Assembly: GCA_027484025.1 (NCBI GenBank)
Contig: JAIXTI010000271.1
Span: 1 to 52,256 of the forward strand
Source of the DNA: a bacterium
GTDB lineage: Bacteria; Gemmatimonadota; Gemmatimonadetes; Gemmatimonadales; Gemmatimonadaceae
DNA length: 52,256 bases
Reading direction: 5' to 3'
Below are positions 44,579 through 52,256 of this stretch, one piece after another. The notes under the pieces are model-generated. The model was not told the origin of the DNA. It was given only the letters and a program-made list of their open reading frames with translations, and did not search any database. The translations under genes and the position numbers were made by a program. Position 1 is the stretch's first letter, and each line of letters begins with the position of its first letter.

Positions 44579-45182
44579 TTCGCGCATTGCATCACCGGCA
44601 GCACGCATCGGGCCGAACACCATCATTCAGCTCGCCCATGTGCTGCGCGATCGCTTCGGCGAGGGAGTCGCGGCAACGCTGCTCTTCGAGTCGACCGGGT
44701 ATGCCATGGGCGCGCTCCCCCAGGCCATGGTCGACGAACGTGAGGCGCAGGCGTTCGTTCGCACCGTCATGCGCGCCGTTGGGGCCACGCAGGGCACCCG
44801 CATTTTGCACGAAGCCGGACACCGCACGGCCGACTACCTCATGGGCCACCGCATACCACGCCCCGCGCAGTGGCTCATGAAGGCACTCCCCAGGCGTGCG
44901 GGGCTCAGTATTCTGTTGCGGGCCATGCAGGCCAATGCATGGACCTTCGCCGGCAGCGGCAGCTTCTCGGTGCACCATCTGCCCAAACGGGTGGAGCTCA
45001 CCTTCCACGACTGCGCGATGTGCCGTGATCTGCACACCAGTGAGCCGGTGTGTGGCTTCTACGCGGGGACCTTCGAGCATCTCATCCGCACCCTCGTCGC
45101 GCCGCGCGCCGAGGTGCGCGAAGTGGAGTGCCAGTCCACCGGCGGCCACTGCTGCCGCTTCGAGGTCACCGGGATACATTAG
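44526..45182 (+). CDS. bchJ: V4R-domain protein, BchJ-like
   Basis: The protein has 218 residues. It has the BchJ pattern: IGPNTIIQLAHVLRDRFGEGVAATLLFESTGY, an EREAQAFVRTVM segment, EAGHRTADYLMGHRIP, and a V4R (4-vinyl reductase) domain at the C-terminus with conserved Cys and His (DCAMCRDLHTSEPVCGFYAGTFEHLIR, CQSTGGHCCRFEV). BchJ was once called a vinyl reductase but now looks like a helper or carrier for early bacteriochlorophyll steps. It overlaps hemN by 53 nt from the chosen ATG. A downstream GTG (44535) is possible. Confidence 0.85.
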   Translation: MLIVEPPTVLVGFPGRSNSRIASPAARIGPNTIIQLAHVLRDRFGEGVAATLLFESTGYAMGALPQAMVDEREAQAFVRTVMRAVGATQGTRILHEAGHRTADYLMGHRIPRPAQWLMKALPRRAGLSILLRAMQANAWTFAGSGSFSVHHLPKRVELTFHDCAMCRDLHTSEPVCGFYAGTFEHLIRTLVAPRAEVREVECQSTGGHCCRFEVTGIH

Positions 45183-45187
45183 GCAGC

Positions 45188-45622
45188 ATGGCTGCCAACT
45201 ATCTCTGGATCAAAGCGTTCCACGTCATCGCCGTCATCGCGTGGTACGCGGGGCTGTTCTACATTTTCCGCCTGTACGTCTACCACGTACAGAAGCGCGC
45301 CGAACCGTCGGTGGTGGCGACGCTCGAGGTCATGGAGCGCCGCCTGCTGCGCGGCATCATGATGCCTGCCATGCTAGTCTCCATTTCGCTTGGCGCCACC
45401 ATGCTGTATCTGCAACCGGCGCTGCTGCGCATGCCGTGGATGCACATGAAGCTCGGCGCCATCGTCTTTCTGCTCGGTTATCACGGCTTCGCGTCGCACA
45501 CTCGCAAGCGCTTCCTGGCCGGTGACTATTTCCTGAGCGAAAAGGCGTGCCGGTGGATCAACGAAGTGCCCACGGTGCTGCTGTTCTTTATCGTCATTGG
45601 CGTGATCGTGCGGAAGCCATAA
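45188..45622 (+). CDS. hemJ: Protoporphyrinogen IX oxidase HemJ
   Basis: The protein has 144 residues and four transmembrane helices. LWIKAFHVIAVIAWYAGLFYIFRLYVYH has the conserved His of the HemJ (UPF0093) family, followed by WMHMKLGAIVFLLGYHGFASHTRKRF and FRWINEVPTVLLFFIVIGVI-like C-terminal segments. It oxidises protoporphyrinogen IX at the membrane. It is the last gene of the bchE operon, 5 nt after bchJ. Confidence 0.92.
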   Translation: MAANYLWIKAFHVIAVIAWYAGLFYIFRLYVYHVQKRAEPSVVATLEVMERRLLRGIMMPAMLVSISLGATMLYLQPALLRMPWMHMKLGAIVFLLGYHGFASHTRKRFLAGDYFLSEKACRWINEVPTVLLFFIVIGVIVRKP

Positions 45623-45647
45623 GTCCGTTGGAGTGGCTTGCTCGGTT

Positions 45648-45770
45648 GAACTGCATACACTGAGACATCCGAGGAACAGAGGCCACAGAGCCTACGCCGC
45701 AATCTACCAGGTTGGCTCTGAGGACTCCGTTCCTCGGATGCCTCTGTGTTTGCAGTTCCGTCGGCAATTG
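45648..45770. repeat. Intergenic palindrome D
   Basis: Arms of about 60 nt on either side of 45711 pair: GAACTGCA, ACAC, CATCCGAGGAAC (12 bp perfect) and CAGAGCC blocks all have complements in 45714-45770. It follows the hemJ stop. The same GGCATCCGAGG words recur at 22182-22203. Confidence 0.75.
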
Positions 45771-45828
45771 ACTCGCTAGCCCGGTTCGCCTAAACTCCCG
45801 CCCGCCGGCATGTGATGTGTCCGGCAAT

Positions 45829-45969
45829 CGTTGGGGAGTAGCCATTCGCTGTCCTGGAATACCGGGCCAGCGAAGCACACCGTCGTCAATACGAGGCACC
45901 ACCCATGGTGGAGCGCCTCCGGCGGTGCGCCCGGACAGCATTGAGGCTGTCCGGAGTGCGAGACCACGC
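45829..45969 (+). ncRNA. yybP-ykoY (manganese) riboswitch aptamer
   Basis: The conserved elements appear in the right order. GGGGAGTAGC is at 45833-45842. The next stem is TTCGCTG/CAGCGAA. TCGTCAATACG (45883-45893) is framed by CACCG (45878-45882) and CGGTG (45923-45927), and the inner hairpin is GAGGC...GCCTC followed by CCGGCGG. A perfect 9-bp hairpin CCGGACAGC/GCTGTCCGG (45931-45954) follows, and the return strand GCGAGACC is at 45958-45965. This matches the family's known layout (5' GGGGAGUAGC, CGUCAAU, 3' GCRAGACC). These aptamers bind Mn2+ and mostly switch on export genes. Confidence 0.85.
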
Positions 45970-45991
45970 ACGTAGTTCCGTGCCGTGGTCT
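45961..45991 (+). promoter_or_regulatory. Expression-platform hairpin of the riboswitch
   Basis: AGACCAC + GCACG (45961-45972) pairs with CGTGC + GTGGTCT (45979-45991), with one bulge. The AGACC is also the 3' strand of the aptamer's base stem, so the two folds exclude each other. CTCCCCA at 45999-46005 can also pair with TGGGGAG (45832-45838). Confidence 0.6.
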
Positions 45992-46049
45992 GTCGCGCCT
46001 CCCCAGGTGGCGCCATGGCAATCCTTCTGTTGCCATTCACTTTGCCACC

Positions 46050-46814
46050 ATGCGCCGTTTTTTCCGTCCGTCGTTCTCGCGACGTGTCGCGGTCGTTGCC
46101 GCCGCACTGATCGCCGCCGCGACGCTTGCGCCGTTGCGCCTCTGGTCACAACAGACCGTGATCAATGCGCCGTCGGTCGATCAGACCCCCAAGGGGCGCG
46201 TCTTCGCGCTGCATGAATCGCAGCTCCGGGCGTGGGGTGACACGAGCTTCTGGCAGACGACGCATTTCGTCACGTACGGGCTCACCAAACAGCTCGAAGT
46301 CGCCGTCACCGCCTACAACATCGGCACGCCACTCAAACGACTCGCTACCCTCGGCGTGGGGTGGAAGGGCGCCATCGACATGCCCGGCATGGCCACGCGC
46401 GCGCCGCAGTGGGAGCTCAAACTCGGCGCCGGTCAGATGTTCGCGATCCCGCTGCGTGGTGAGCGCGTGGGGCTGTGGAGCTATCTGCAGTCCAGTGCAC
46501 GAATACCAGGTGCACGCACCCGACTCATGGCCGGTGTGAGCGACGGACCCGTAGCGATGTTCGGCAAGTCCACGACGCACTTCGTGGGCAGTGTCGAACA
46601 ACCCCTCGCGACACTTCCCGGCAAAGTGGGTCACGCGCTGCACAACTTCACCCTGCTTGCCGAATGGTGGGCTGGTCAGCACGAGTTCGCCGACTTCGTC
46701 CCCGGCATCAATTATCACCGAGGCAAGTCGGTCATCATCGTTGGCTACAAACTGGCCAACACACCCGGTACACGTGGCGACGGCATCGTGCTGGAGTTCG
46801 GGCGCACCTTTTAG
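46050..46814 (+). CDS. Uncharacterised outer-membrane protein under the Mn riboswitch
   Basis: The protein has 254 residues. A signal peptide (basic RRFFRPSFSRR, then a hydrophobic run ending LRLWSQQ) precedes a run of alternating strands (WQTTHFVTYGLTKQLEVAVTAYNIG, WELKLGAGQMFAI, LWSYLQSSARI, VIIVGYKLANT) and a C-terminal aromatic ending GRTF, typical of a small beta-barrel. No family is recognised. The start lies about 80 nt after the aptamer. If riboswitch control is real, this may be a manganese channel or a surface protein tied to manganese. Confidence 0.75.
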   Translation: MRRFFRPSFSRRVAVVAAALIAAATLAPLRLWSQQTVINAPSVDQTPKGRVFALHESQLRAWGDTSFWQTTHFVTYGLTKQLEVAVTAYNIGTPLKRLATLGVGWKGAIDMPGMATRAPQWELKLGAGQMFAIPLRGERVGLWSYLQSSARIPGARTRLMAGVSDGPVAMFGKSTTHFVGSVEQPLATLPGKVGHALHNFTLLAEWWAGQHEFADFVPGINYHRGKSVIIVGYKLANTPGTRGDGIVLEFGRTF

Positions 46815-46822
46815 GGCGCAGG

Positions 46823-47599
46823 CTACTGCCGAACGCGCACCTGCCGCAGCATGGTGGTCTCGCCGAGCATCGTTTCTATTTGCAGCACGATGCCGGTCTG
46901 TTTGCTCACCCACACGACGGACTCACGGTTTCGTGCCAGCGTGAGGATGACCACGTGCGCCTCTTCCCCTTGCACGGTCGTGCTGCCGGTGACGTTCACG
47001 CGGTACTCGCGGAGGCCGCCGTCGAGATCATAGACCGGAAATCGCACCGCGAAGCCGCGCTCCAACGGGAGCGCGCGCAGAATGAGCTCCCAGTTCCCGG
47101 CGTCGAACGGGACCACTTTGAATGTGGTATCGAAGGGCACCGGCGGCGCATCGAGTGGCGCGAGCGAACCCTTGATGTGCGCGCCGTTGAACTCGAGCAG
47201 TACGCGACGGTTCTGCTGCAGCGATCGGCGCTGGCGCGGCGCGAGCGTGCGCGCATCGAGCACGGTGGAGTCTACCAGTAGCATCGTGCCGCGCTGAATG
47301 CGCAACACACGCCGCACCACGGGCACGCCGTTTACGGTGTCGGCGCGCAGCGTCTCGGCCAGTCGCCCCACCGGAATCTCGTCGGCATCACGGAACACGG
47401 TGAGCGCATACCGCACCGAATCGCGCGTGACGAGAAGCGGCTTGAGCAGGGTATCGCCCGGCAGCAGCAAGCGAGGAAGCGGCGCCGTCGCTACTGGCGG
47501 TTGTGCGCTGCCGGTGGTCACCTGCCCCTGCAGCGTGCCAGCCAGGCACACCAAGGCGCCGATCGTCCCAGCGTAGCGGCGGAGTCCCGGTACGTTCAT
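46823..47599 (-). CDS. Secreted hypothetical protein
   Basis: The protein has 258 residues. A signal peptide (RRYAGTIGALVCLAGTLQGQ) leads into a long beta-rich region with strand pairs such as VSYALTVFRDADEIP-like, GTMLLVDSTVLDARTLAPRQRRSL and a final VVWVSKQTGIVLQIETMLGETTML. This recalls DUF3108-type or LolA-like lipid-carrier folds, but no motif is diagnostic. ATG 47599 gives the clean signal peptide; an ATG at 47629 adds ten residues. It converges on the outer-membrane gene. Confidence 0.65.
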   Translation of the reverse strand: MNVPGLRRYAGTIGALVCLAGTLQGQVTTGSAQPPVATAPLPRLLLPGDTLLKPLLVTRDSVRYALTVFRDADEIPVGRLAETLRADTVNGVPVVRRVLRIQRGTMLLVDSTVLDARTLAPRQRRSLQQNRRVLLEFNGAHIKGSLAPLDAPPVPFDTTFKVVPFDAGNWELILRALPLERGFAVRFPVYDLDGGLREYRVNVTGSTTVQGEEAHVVILTLARNRESVVWVSKQTGIVLQIETMLGETTMLRQVRVRQ

Positions 47600-47701
47600 G
47601 AGCCGTTGGCGGGACGAAATTGCGAACATGGTGAATGCTCGCAGATCAGCACCACGCCCGTCAATTGCAACCTTTTTTCACGACCTGACGTCGTATGCGG
47701 C

Positions 47702-50700
47702 ATGTCACACTTCTACCGTGTTTTGATCTTTCTGGCGCCGCTGCAGCTCTCGGCGCAAGCCGACATTGTGCGCGGTCGCGTCATCGATGACTCCGCTCGA
47801 GTGGTCGTGGGCGCCGCCGTCAACATTACCCGCGGCCCCGATCGACTCGTGCAAAGCACGGTGACCGACTCGTCTGGTCGCTACAGCCTCCGCTTCGATC
47901 CGGGCACCGGTGACTACCTCGTGCACGTGGCGTACGCCGGCTTTCGTCCCGCACGTCGTCGAGTGGAGCGCGTCGGGAGTGAACGCGAACTCGTGGCAGA
48001 CTTCACGCTTGGGCGCGACATGGCACTGCTCGCGGCGGTCAAGGTGAATGCCGCACGACCGGAACGGGCGCAAGCGCAGGTGACCTCCCCCTACCAACGC
48101 GAAGTCGGCGCCGCCGAATCGTACGATCAGGGCGTCGAGGGACGGTTGTCACCCAACGTAGCCGGCAACCTCAACATGATTGCGAGCACTATTCCGGGCG
48201 TCACCATGACGCCAACGGGCCCCAGCATGCTCGGCGCGAGCGCCTCGTCCAACCTCACCACGCTCAACGGCATGGCCATGCCGGCCGGCGGATTGCCACG
48301 GGCGGCCCGTGCCGATGTGCGGGTGAGTGGTGCCACGTTCGATGCCACCCGCGGCGGCTTTGCCGGTGCCAACATCGATGTCCGACTGGGTGCCGGCGAT
48401 CGCAATTATCAGAATCGCAATGCGTTCGTCACTCTCAATGCCCCGCAGCTGCAGGTTACCGACGCCGTAGGCCGTTCCCTCGGCATCACGAACGGAGGCT
48501 TTCGTGCCAGTGTGGGCGCCGATGGCGAAGCCATCCGCCGAGCGCTCACCTACAACATGGCGCTCGACGTGAGTCGTACCGTGAGCGATCCATCATCGCT
48601 CATTGGCGCCAATGCCGACGCGTTGTTGCGCGCCGGACTCTCGCCGGACTCCGCGCGGCGCGCGCAGCAGGTCGCCCTGAGCGTGGGGCTGCCGCTCGCC
48701 GGCAACGGCATTCCCAGCGCGCGCGTGCAGAACGGCCTCACCTGGCTTGGACGCCTGGATGATGTGCGCGATACGTTGCGCACGCTCACCCTCACCACCT
48801 TTGCATCGCGCAGCGATGAAGGCGCGGTAGGCTTTGGCCCGCTCAATGCGCCGGGCGCCAGCGGTAAACAGTCGCAGCAGACCATGGGCGCGCAGCTGCT
48901 GCAGAGCCGGTACGTGGGCGCGGGCTATTACACGCTCATGCAAAACCGTATCGCGGCCAGCCGCGTACGCGATCGCGCCACCCCCTATCTCGCCATTCCC
49001 GGCGCCACGGTGCTCGCACGCTCGGCGAGCGACGCCGCGGCCAACGATATCGTGGCGCTGCAGCTGGGCGGCAACCCGTTCATGGCCACCGACGACTCAC
49101 GGTGGACCGTCGAAGCGGCCAACGAAATGGTGTGGAACGCGCAGGGGCGCAAGCAACGCTTCAAGACATCGGCGTGGGTGCGCGGCGATGGACTGACGCA
49201 GGAGGGGCTCCCCAACGCGTTCGGCAACTACACGTACAACTCCCTCGCCGATCTCGCGGCCAACCGACCCGCATCGTACCAGCGCACGCTCACGCAGCCG
49301 ACACGAAGCGCGACGAGCTACAACGGGGCGCTCGCCTTCTCGCATCAGTGGAACCCTAACCGGTGGTTCAGCCTGCTGTCAGGCGCGCGCGTGGAAGGAA
49401 GCATGTTTGGCGACGCACCGCCGGAGAACACGGCACTAGAGCAGGCACTCGGCGTACAAACCGGTGTCGCGCCGCGTCGCGTGCGCGTCTCACCGCGTGT
49501 GGGCTTCTCGTACACCTACTCGCGCTCGCGTGAGAACGGCAACGGGCAGATGAGCACGAACACGGGCTCATGGTATCGGAATACCATGGGGATCATTCGC
49601 GGAGGTATTGGGGAGTTCCGCGATCTCTATCGCCCCGGGACGCTTGCCGACGCCATGGTGGGCGCCGGCATCTCGGGCAGTACACTCGCCCTGTCGTGCG
49701 TTGGCAGCACCGTGCCAACGCCAAACTGGAGCGGCTTTGCGGCCGGCACCACGGCCCTTCCCACCAGCTGCGCTGATGGCAATGGCACGTTGGTCGAGCG
49801 TGCGCCCAGTGTGACCCTCGTGGACAAGTCCTTCGATGTGCCGCGCAGCTGGCGCGCGTCGCTCGGCTGGGCGTCGAGCATGCGTGGCTTCCTGCTCAAG
49901 GTGGATGGCCTCGCATCGTACGATCTCTCGCAGCCAAGCACCGTCGACGCGAACTTCCGCGGGAGTACGGTGTTCCGCCTGGCCGGCGAAGAGAACCGTC
50001 CGGTGTTCGTGCAGCCCATTTCCATCGACGCGGCATCGGGCGCGGTATCGCCACGCGACTCGCGCATTGCCAGCGACTTCGGACGCGTGGCACTGCGTAC
50101 GAGCGATTTGCGTGGTTACGGTTCGCAGATCACCACCACCATTCAGCCGGAGCTGTTCCGCAGTCGCAACGGGCCGCCGCCGGTGATGTTCTCGGTCGCG
50201 TACACGTTGCAGGAAGTACGGCAACAGTTCCGCGGCTTCGACGGCGGCAACTTTGGCAACCCGTTCGAGAAGGAGTGGGCCGCGGGGTTGAATGATGCGC
50301 GCCATGCGTTCGTCTTTCAGGCCGGCATGGACATTCCCAAGGTCGGCGCCCTTACCCTCTTCACGCGATTGCAGTCGGGAACGCCGTTCACGCCGCTCGT
50401 ACGCAGCGACATCAACGGCGACGGTCGCGCCAACGATCGCGCGTTCGTTCCCAACACGATCAGCGGAAACGCGGCCACCCGCAGTCAGATGCAGGCGCTC
50501 CTCGCGTCGGCGCCGGGCTCCATTCGCGAGTGCCTTTCATCGCAGGCCGGACGCGTGGCGACGCGCATGAGCTGCCGCGGTCCGTGGACACAGCAGATGA
50601 ACCTCACGCTGCAGCCCAACGTCGGACGCATTCGCGGACGCAACGCCCAAGTGAACGTGGTGTTCGAGAATCCGCTCGCCGGCATCGATCAGCTCGTGCA

Positions 50701-51454
50701 CGGCGAAAGCGGGCTGCGTGGCTGGGGCTCTCAAGCCGCGCCCGACCCGGTGCTGCTCGTACCGAGCGGCTTCGATGCGAGCACACAGGCATATCGGTAC
50801 GATGTGAACCCGCGCTTCGGTGACACGCGGGCGTTCCGCACGCTGTCGCGTATTCCGTTCCGCGTGGTCGTCGATGTGCGCATGGACCTGTCGACACCGT
50901 ACGATCTGCAGACGCTGCGTCGTGCGCTCGAGCCCATCAAGGCCCGCGATGCGAAGACGAAGCAGGTGACGTGGTCACGTCGCAGCACCGATTCCATCGC
51001 CGCGCTGTATTTGAGCCGCACGAGCAACCTGCATCGCATGCTGCTGGCCGAGAGTGACTCGCTCTTCTTGACCAAGGAGCAGATCGCGCAGCTGCTCACG
51101 GCCGACAGTGTCTACTCGGCAAAGGCGCGGGCGTTGTACGTCCCGCTGGCACAGTTCCTAGCCGCACAGAAGGACGGTGTCGCCGGCAAGGCCGCGCTCG
51201 ACAGCGTGAAGGCCACCACGAAACTCTACTGGCCGCTCTTCTGGGAGCAGGTGGACATCGTGCAGCCCATCGTCACCCCGCAGCAGAAGGAGCTCATGCC
51301 CTTCCTCGAGAGTATCTCGCGCACCACCAAGGAGCAGCGCAAGAACTCACAGTGGCAATTCGGCTTCCCGGTGCCGCTGGTGCACAACCGCCCGCGTGTG
51401 GGCGGTCAGCCCGAGGGGCCACAACAGCGTTCGATCAGTATTGACGGCAACTGA
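47702..51454 (+). CDS. TonB-receptor-like outer-membrane protein, paralogue of 8441-12028
   Basis: The protein has 1250 residues. A short signal peptide (MSHFYRVLIFLAPLQLSAQ) is followed by a carboxypeptidase-regulatory domain (about 22-110: VRGRVIDDSARVVVGAAV ... DSSGRYSLRFDPG), a plug region and a barrel. It shares with its paralogue SDINGDGRANDRAF, the Cys-flanked loop REC...MSCRGPWTQQ, NPLAGIDQLVHG, RGWGSQ and the FDAST..YRYDVNPRFG segment. The helical C-terminal tail (about 1080-1240) is also shared. It probably binds a large ligand at the outer membrane. Ligand unknown. Confidence 0.85.
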   Translation: MSHFYRVLIFLAPLQLSAQADIVRGRVIDDSARVVVGAAVNITRGPDRLVQSTVTDSSGRYSLRFDPGTGDYLVHVAYAGFRPARRRVERVGSERELVADFTLGRDMALLAAVKVNAARPERAQAQVTSPYQREVGAAESYDQGVEGRLSPNVAGNLNMIASTIPGVTMTPTGPSMLGASASSNLTTLNGMAMPAGGLPRAARADVRVSGATFDATRGGFAGANIDVRLGAGDRNYQNRNAFVTLNAPQLQVTDAVGRSLGITNGGFRASVGADGEAIRRALTYNMALDVSRTVSDPSSLIGANADALLRAGLSPDSARRAQQVALSVGLPLAGNGIPSARVQNGLTWLGRLDDVRDTLRTLTLTTFASRSDEGAVGFGPLNAPGASGKQSQQTMGAQLLQSRYVGAGYYTLMQNRIAASRVRDRATPYLAIPGATVLARSASDAAANDIVALQLGGNPFMATDDSRWTVEAANEMVWNAQGRKQRFKTSAWVRGDGLTQEGLPNAFGNYTYNSLADLAANRPASYQRTLTQPTRSATSYNGALAFSHQWNPNRWFSLLSGARVEGSMFGDAPPENTALEQALGVQTGVAPRRVRVSPRVGFSYTYSRSRENGNGQMSTNTGSWYRNTMGIIRGGIGEFRDLYRPGTLADAMVGAGISGSTLALSCVGSTVPTPNWSGFAAGTTALPTSCADGNGTLVERAPSVTLVDKSFDVPRSWRASLGWASSMRGFLLKVDGLASYDLSQPSTVDANFRGSTVFRLAGEENRPVFVQPISIDAASGAVSPRDSRIASDFGRVALRTSDLRGYGSQITTTIQPELFRSRNGPPPVMFSVAYTLQEVRQQFRGFDGGNFGNPFEKEWAAGLNDARHAFVFQAGMDIPKVGALTLFTRLQSGTPFTPLVRSDINGDGRANDRAFVPNTISGNAATRSQMQALLASAPGSIRECLSSQAGRVATRMSCRGPWTQQMNLTLQPNVGRIRGRNAQVNVVFENPLAGIDQLVHGESGLRGWGSQAAPDPVLLVPSGFDASTQAYRYDVNPRFGDTRAFRTLSRIPFRVVVDVRMDLSTPYDLQTLRRALEPIKARDAKTKQVTWSRRSTDSIAALYLSRTSNLHRMLLAESDSLFLTKEQIAQLLTADSVYSAKARALYVPLAQFLAAQKDGVAGKAALDSVKATTKLYWPLFWEQVDIVQPIVTPQQKELMPFLESISRTTKEQRKNSQWQFGFPVPLVHNRPRVGGQPEGPQQRSISIDGN

Positions 51455-51480
51455 GCAACGCAAACCCGCTGTGCGTGCGG

Positions 51481-52256
51481 CTACTTCTTCACCGCGCCCG
51501 GAATGTCCCGGGAGCCCGACCAGAGCAAGATGACGCCACAGCCTGACATGCCTGTGTACTGCGCCGGTGCCATCTCCGATCGCGCGTACACTTCCACCGC
51601 GCGGAGCCATTGCGGAGAAATGAACGAGTCCATCGATCCGTCGTTGGCGAGACGCATGCCGTCGAGCCAGATATCGGGTGAGCAATAGGCGGTCAGTCCG
51701 AATCCGCGCATCAGGATTCGCTCCCCTCCCATTGCCGGCACCACGCGCACGCCCGGTACACGCCAGACAAGTTCGCTGAAGCGGATCGGATCGATGGAGT
51801 TGAGCTCGTCGGGGCCGAAGAACTTGCCGATTCCCATTCTCCGTCGGTTCTCGAACGCCACCATGTCTCGGCCCATGGCAGCGGCCCGGATGGCGCGAAC
51901 CTTCACGGTGTCGAGCATCACCAGGCGCGAGAGCGCGTACGACACGGTGGTCGTGTCGGCATCGATGATGTTCACCGGCGTGCGCAAGGGTTCGAACCCG
52001 AGCGCTCTCGCTTCGAAGAGCTGCGTTCCAGAAGGAAGCTCGACGAGTTCGAAGCGCCCTGCGTCGTTGGTTCTGGCACTCCGGCCAGTGCCGGCGACCC
52101 CGACAATCGCATTGGGCAACGGTCGGCCGAGCGGGTCGCGCAGTATGCCAGCGACGCGTCCCGATCCTCTTCGAAGCCAGAGGAATGCCGACGTGTCTGA
52201 CGACGACACGGTACTGTCGAACTGCTCGCGTACATAACGCGTGCGCCCAATCGACA
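51481..52256 (-). CDS. CarboxypepD_reg and TonB-plug protein, 5' end cut by the window
   Basis: The frame stays open to the right edge of the window (first visible codons read SIGRTRYVREQF), so the N-terminus is missing. What is seen: a carboxypeptidase-regulatory-like domain (GRVAGILRDPLGRPLPNAIV, NDAGRFELVELPSG) and a TonB plug-like domain (SIDPIRFSELVWRVPGVRVV, ILMRGFGLTAYCSPDIWLDGM), ending with a Cys in YTGMSGCGVILLW. The plug has no barrel after it, so this is a short surface protein of the type often found in Gemmatimonadota. The tail is close to the 3' end of the convergent receptor gene. Confidence 0.8.
   Translation of the reverse strand, partial: SIGRTRYVREQFDSTVSSSDTSAFLWLRRGSGRVAGILRDPLGRPLPNAIVGVAGTGRSARTNDAGRFELVELPSGTQLFEARALGFEPLRTPVNIIDADTTTVSYALSRLVMLDTVKVRAIRAAAMGRDMVAFENRRRMGIGKFFGPDELNSIDPIRFSELVWRVPGVRVVPAMGGERILMRGFGLTAYCSPDIWLDGMRLANDGSMDSFISPQWLRAVEVYARSEMAPAQYTGMSGCGVILLWSGSRDIPGAVKK

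Noticed and set aside
1-52256. CRISPR arrays, tRNA, rRNA, transposases and prophage genes
   Set aside because: None was seen. Tandem CAGACG words in palindrome C are too short and irregular for a CRISPR array.

Overview
The window looks like chromosome from a member of Gemmatimonadota (Gemmatimonas-like). It is GC-rich throughout except for the first kilobase. Genes often start with GTG and lack a strong Shine-Dalgarno. There are very large outer-membrane receptors of the carboxypeptidase-regulatory-domain type, BNR/sortilin-type propeller proteins and many small secreted proteins. The taxon is inferred from gene style, not from a marker gene. No rRNA, tRNA, CRISPR array, transposase, integrase or phage gene was seen.

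Layout. 1-1768: an AT-richer stretch with two integron-type attC sites and cassette genes (the integrase is outside the window). 2054-12028: a large BNR-propeller protein, a two-component system and a 1195-residue outer-membrane receptor. 12164-17791: a MarR regulator with a small DoxX operon, msrB-msrA, an NlpE-like lipoprotein, SelO and a second lipoprotein. 17888-23714: a two-subunit molybdenum hydroxylase, a DUF1080 protein, a DUF2269 membrane protein, and a sulfite-oxidase-like molybdoenzyme with its cytochrome b anchor. 23832-26003: a tightly packed CcdA / TlpA / ECF sigma / zinc anti-sigma operon. 26030-31010: small membrane proteins, an FeS photolyase and a short UvrC-like nuclease. 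31042-34360: a second two-component system with a coupled lyase-like propeller. 34620-36790: aromatic amino-acid genes (chorismate mutase, DAHP synthase, prephenate dehydratase). The DAHP synthase operon is preceded by a 26-codon leader peptide and an attenuator. 36807-41487: a b562-like protein, a Rieske protein, a cytochrome b fused to a dihaem cytochrome c, and an M28 peptidase. 41623-45622: a four-gene tetrapyrrole operon bchE-hemN-bchJ-hemJ. 45829-46814: a yybP-ykoY (manganese) riboswitch in front of an uncharacterised outer-membrane protein. 46823-52256: a secreted protein, a second giant receptor paralogous to the first, and a partial TonB-plug protein.

Most notable. (1) A Phe/Tyr attenuator: a leader peptide with an F-Y-Y run, an antiterminator segment and a terminator hairpin. 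(2) A manganese riboswitch that appears to control an outer-membrane protein rather than a known Mn exporter. (3) An isolated bacteriochlorophyll-type cyclase gene (bchE) joined to haem genes, with dyad elements upstream. (4) Four very long, near-perfect but mutually unrelated intergenic palindromes (arms about 60-120 nt) at gene 3' ends. (5) A stretch of an apparent chromosomal integron whose two attC sites agree with each other in their core sequences.
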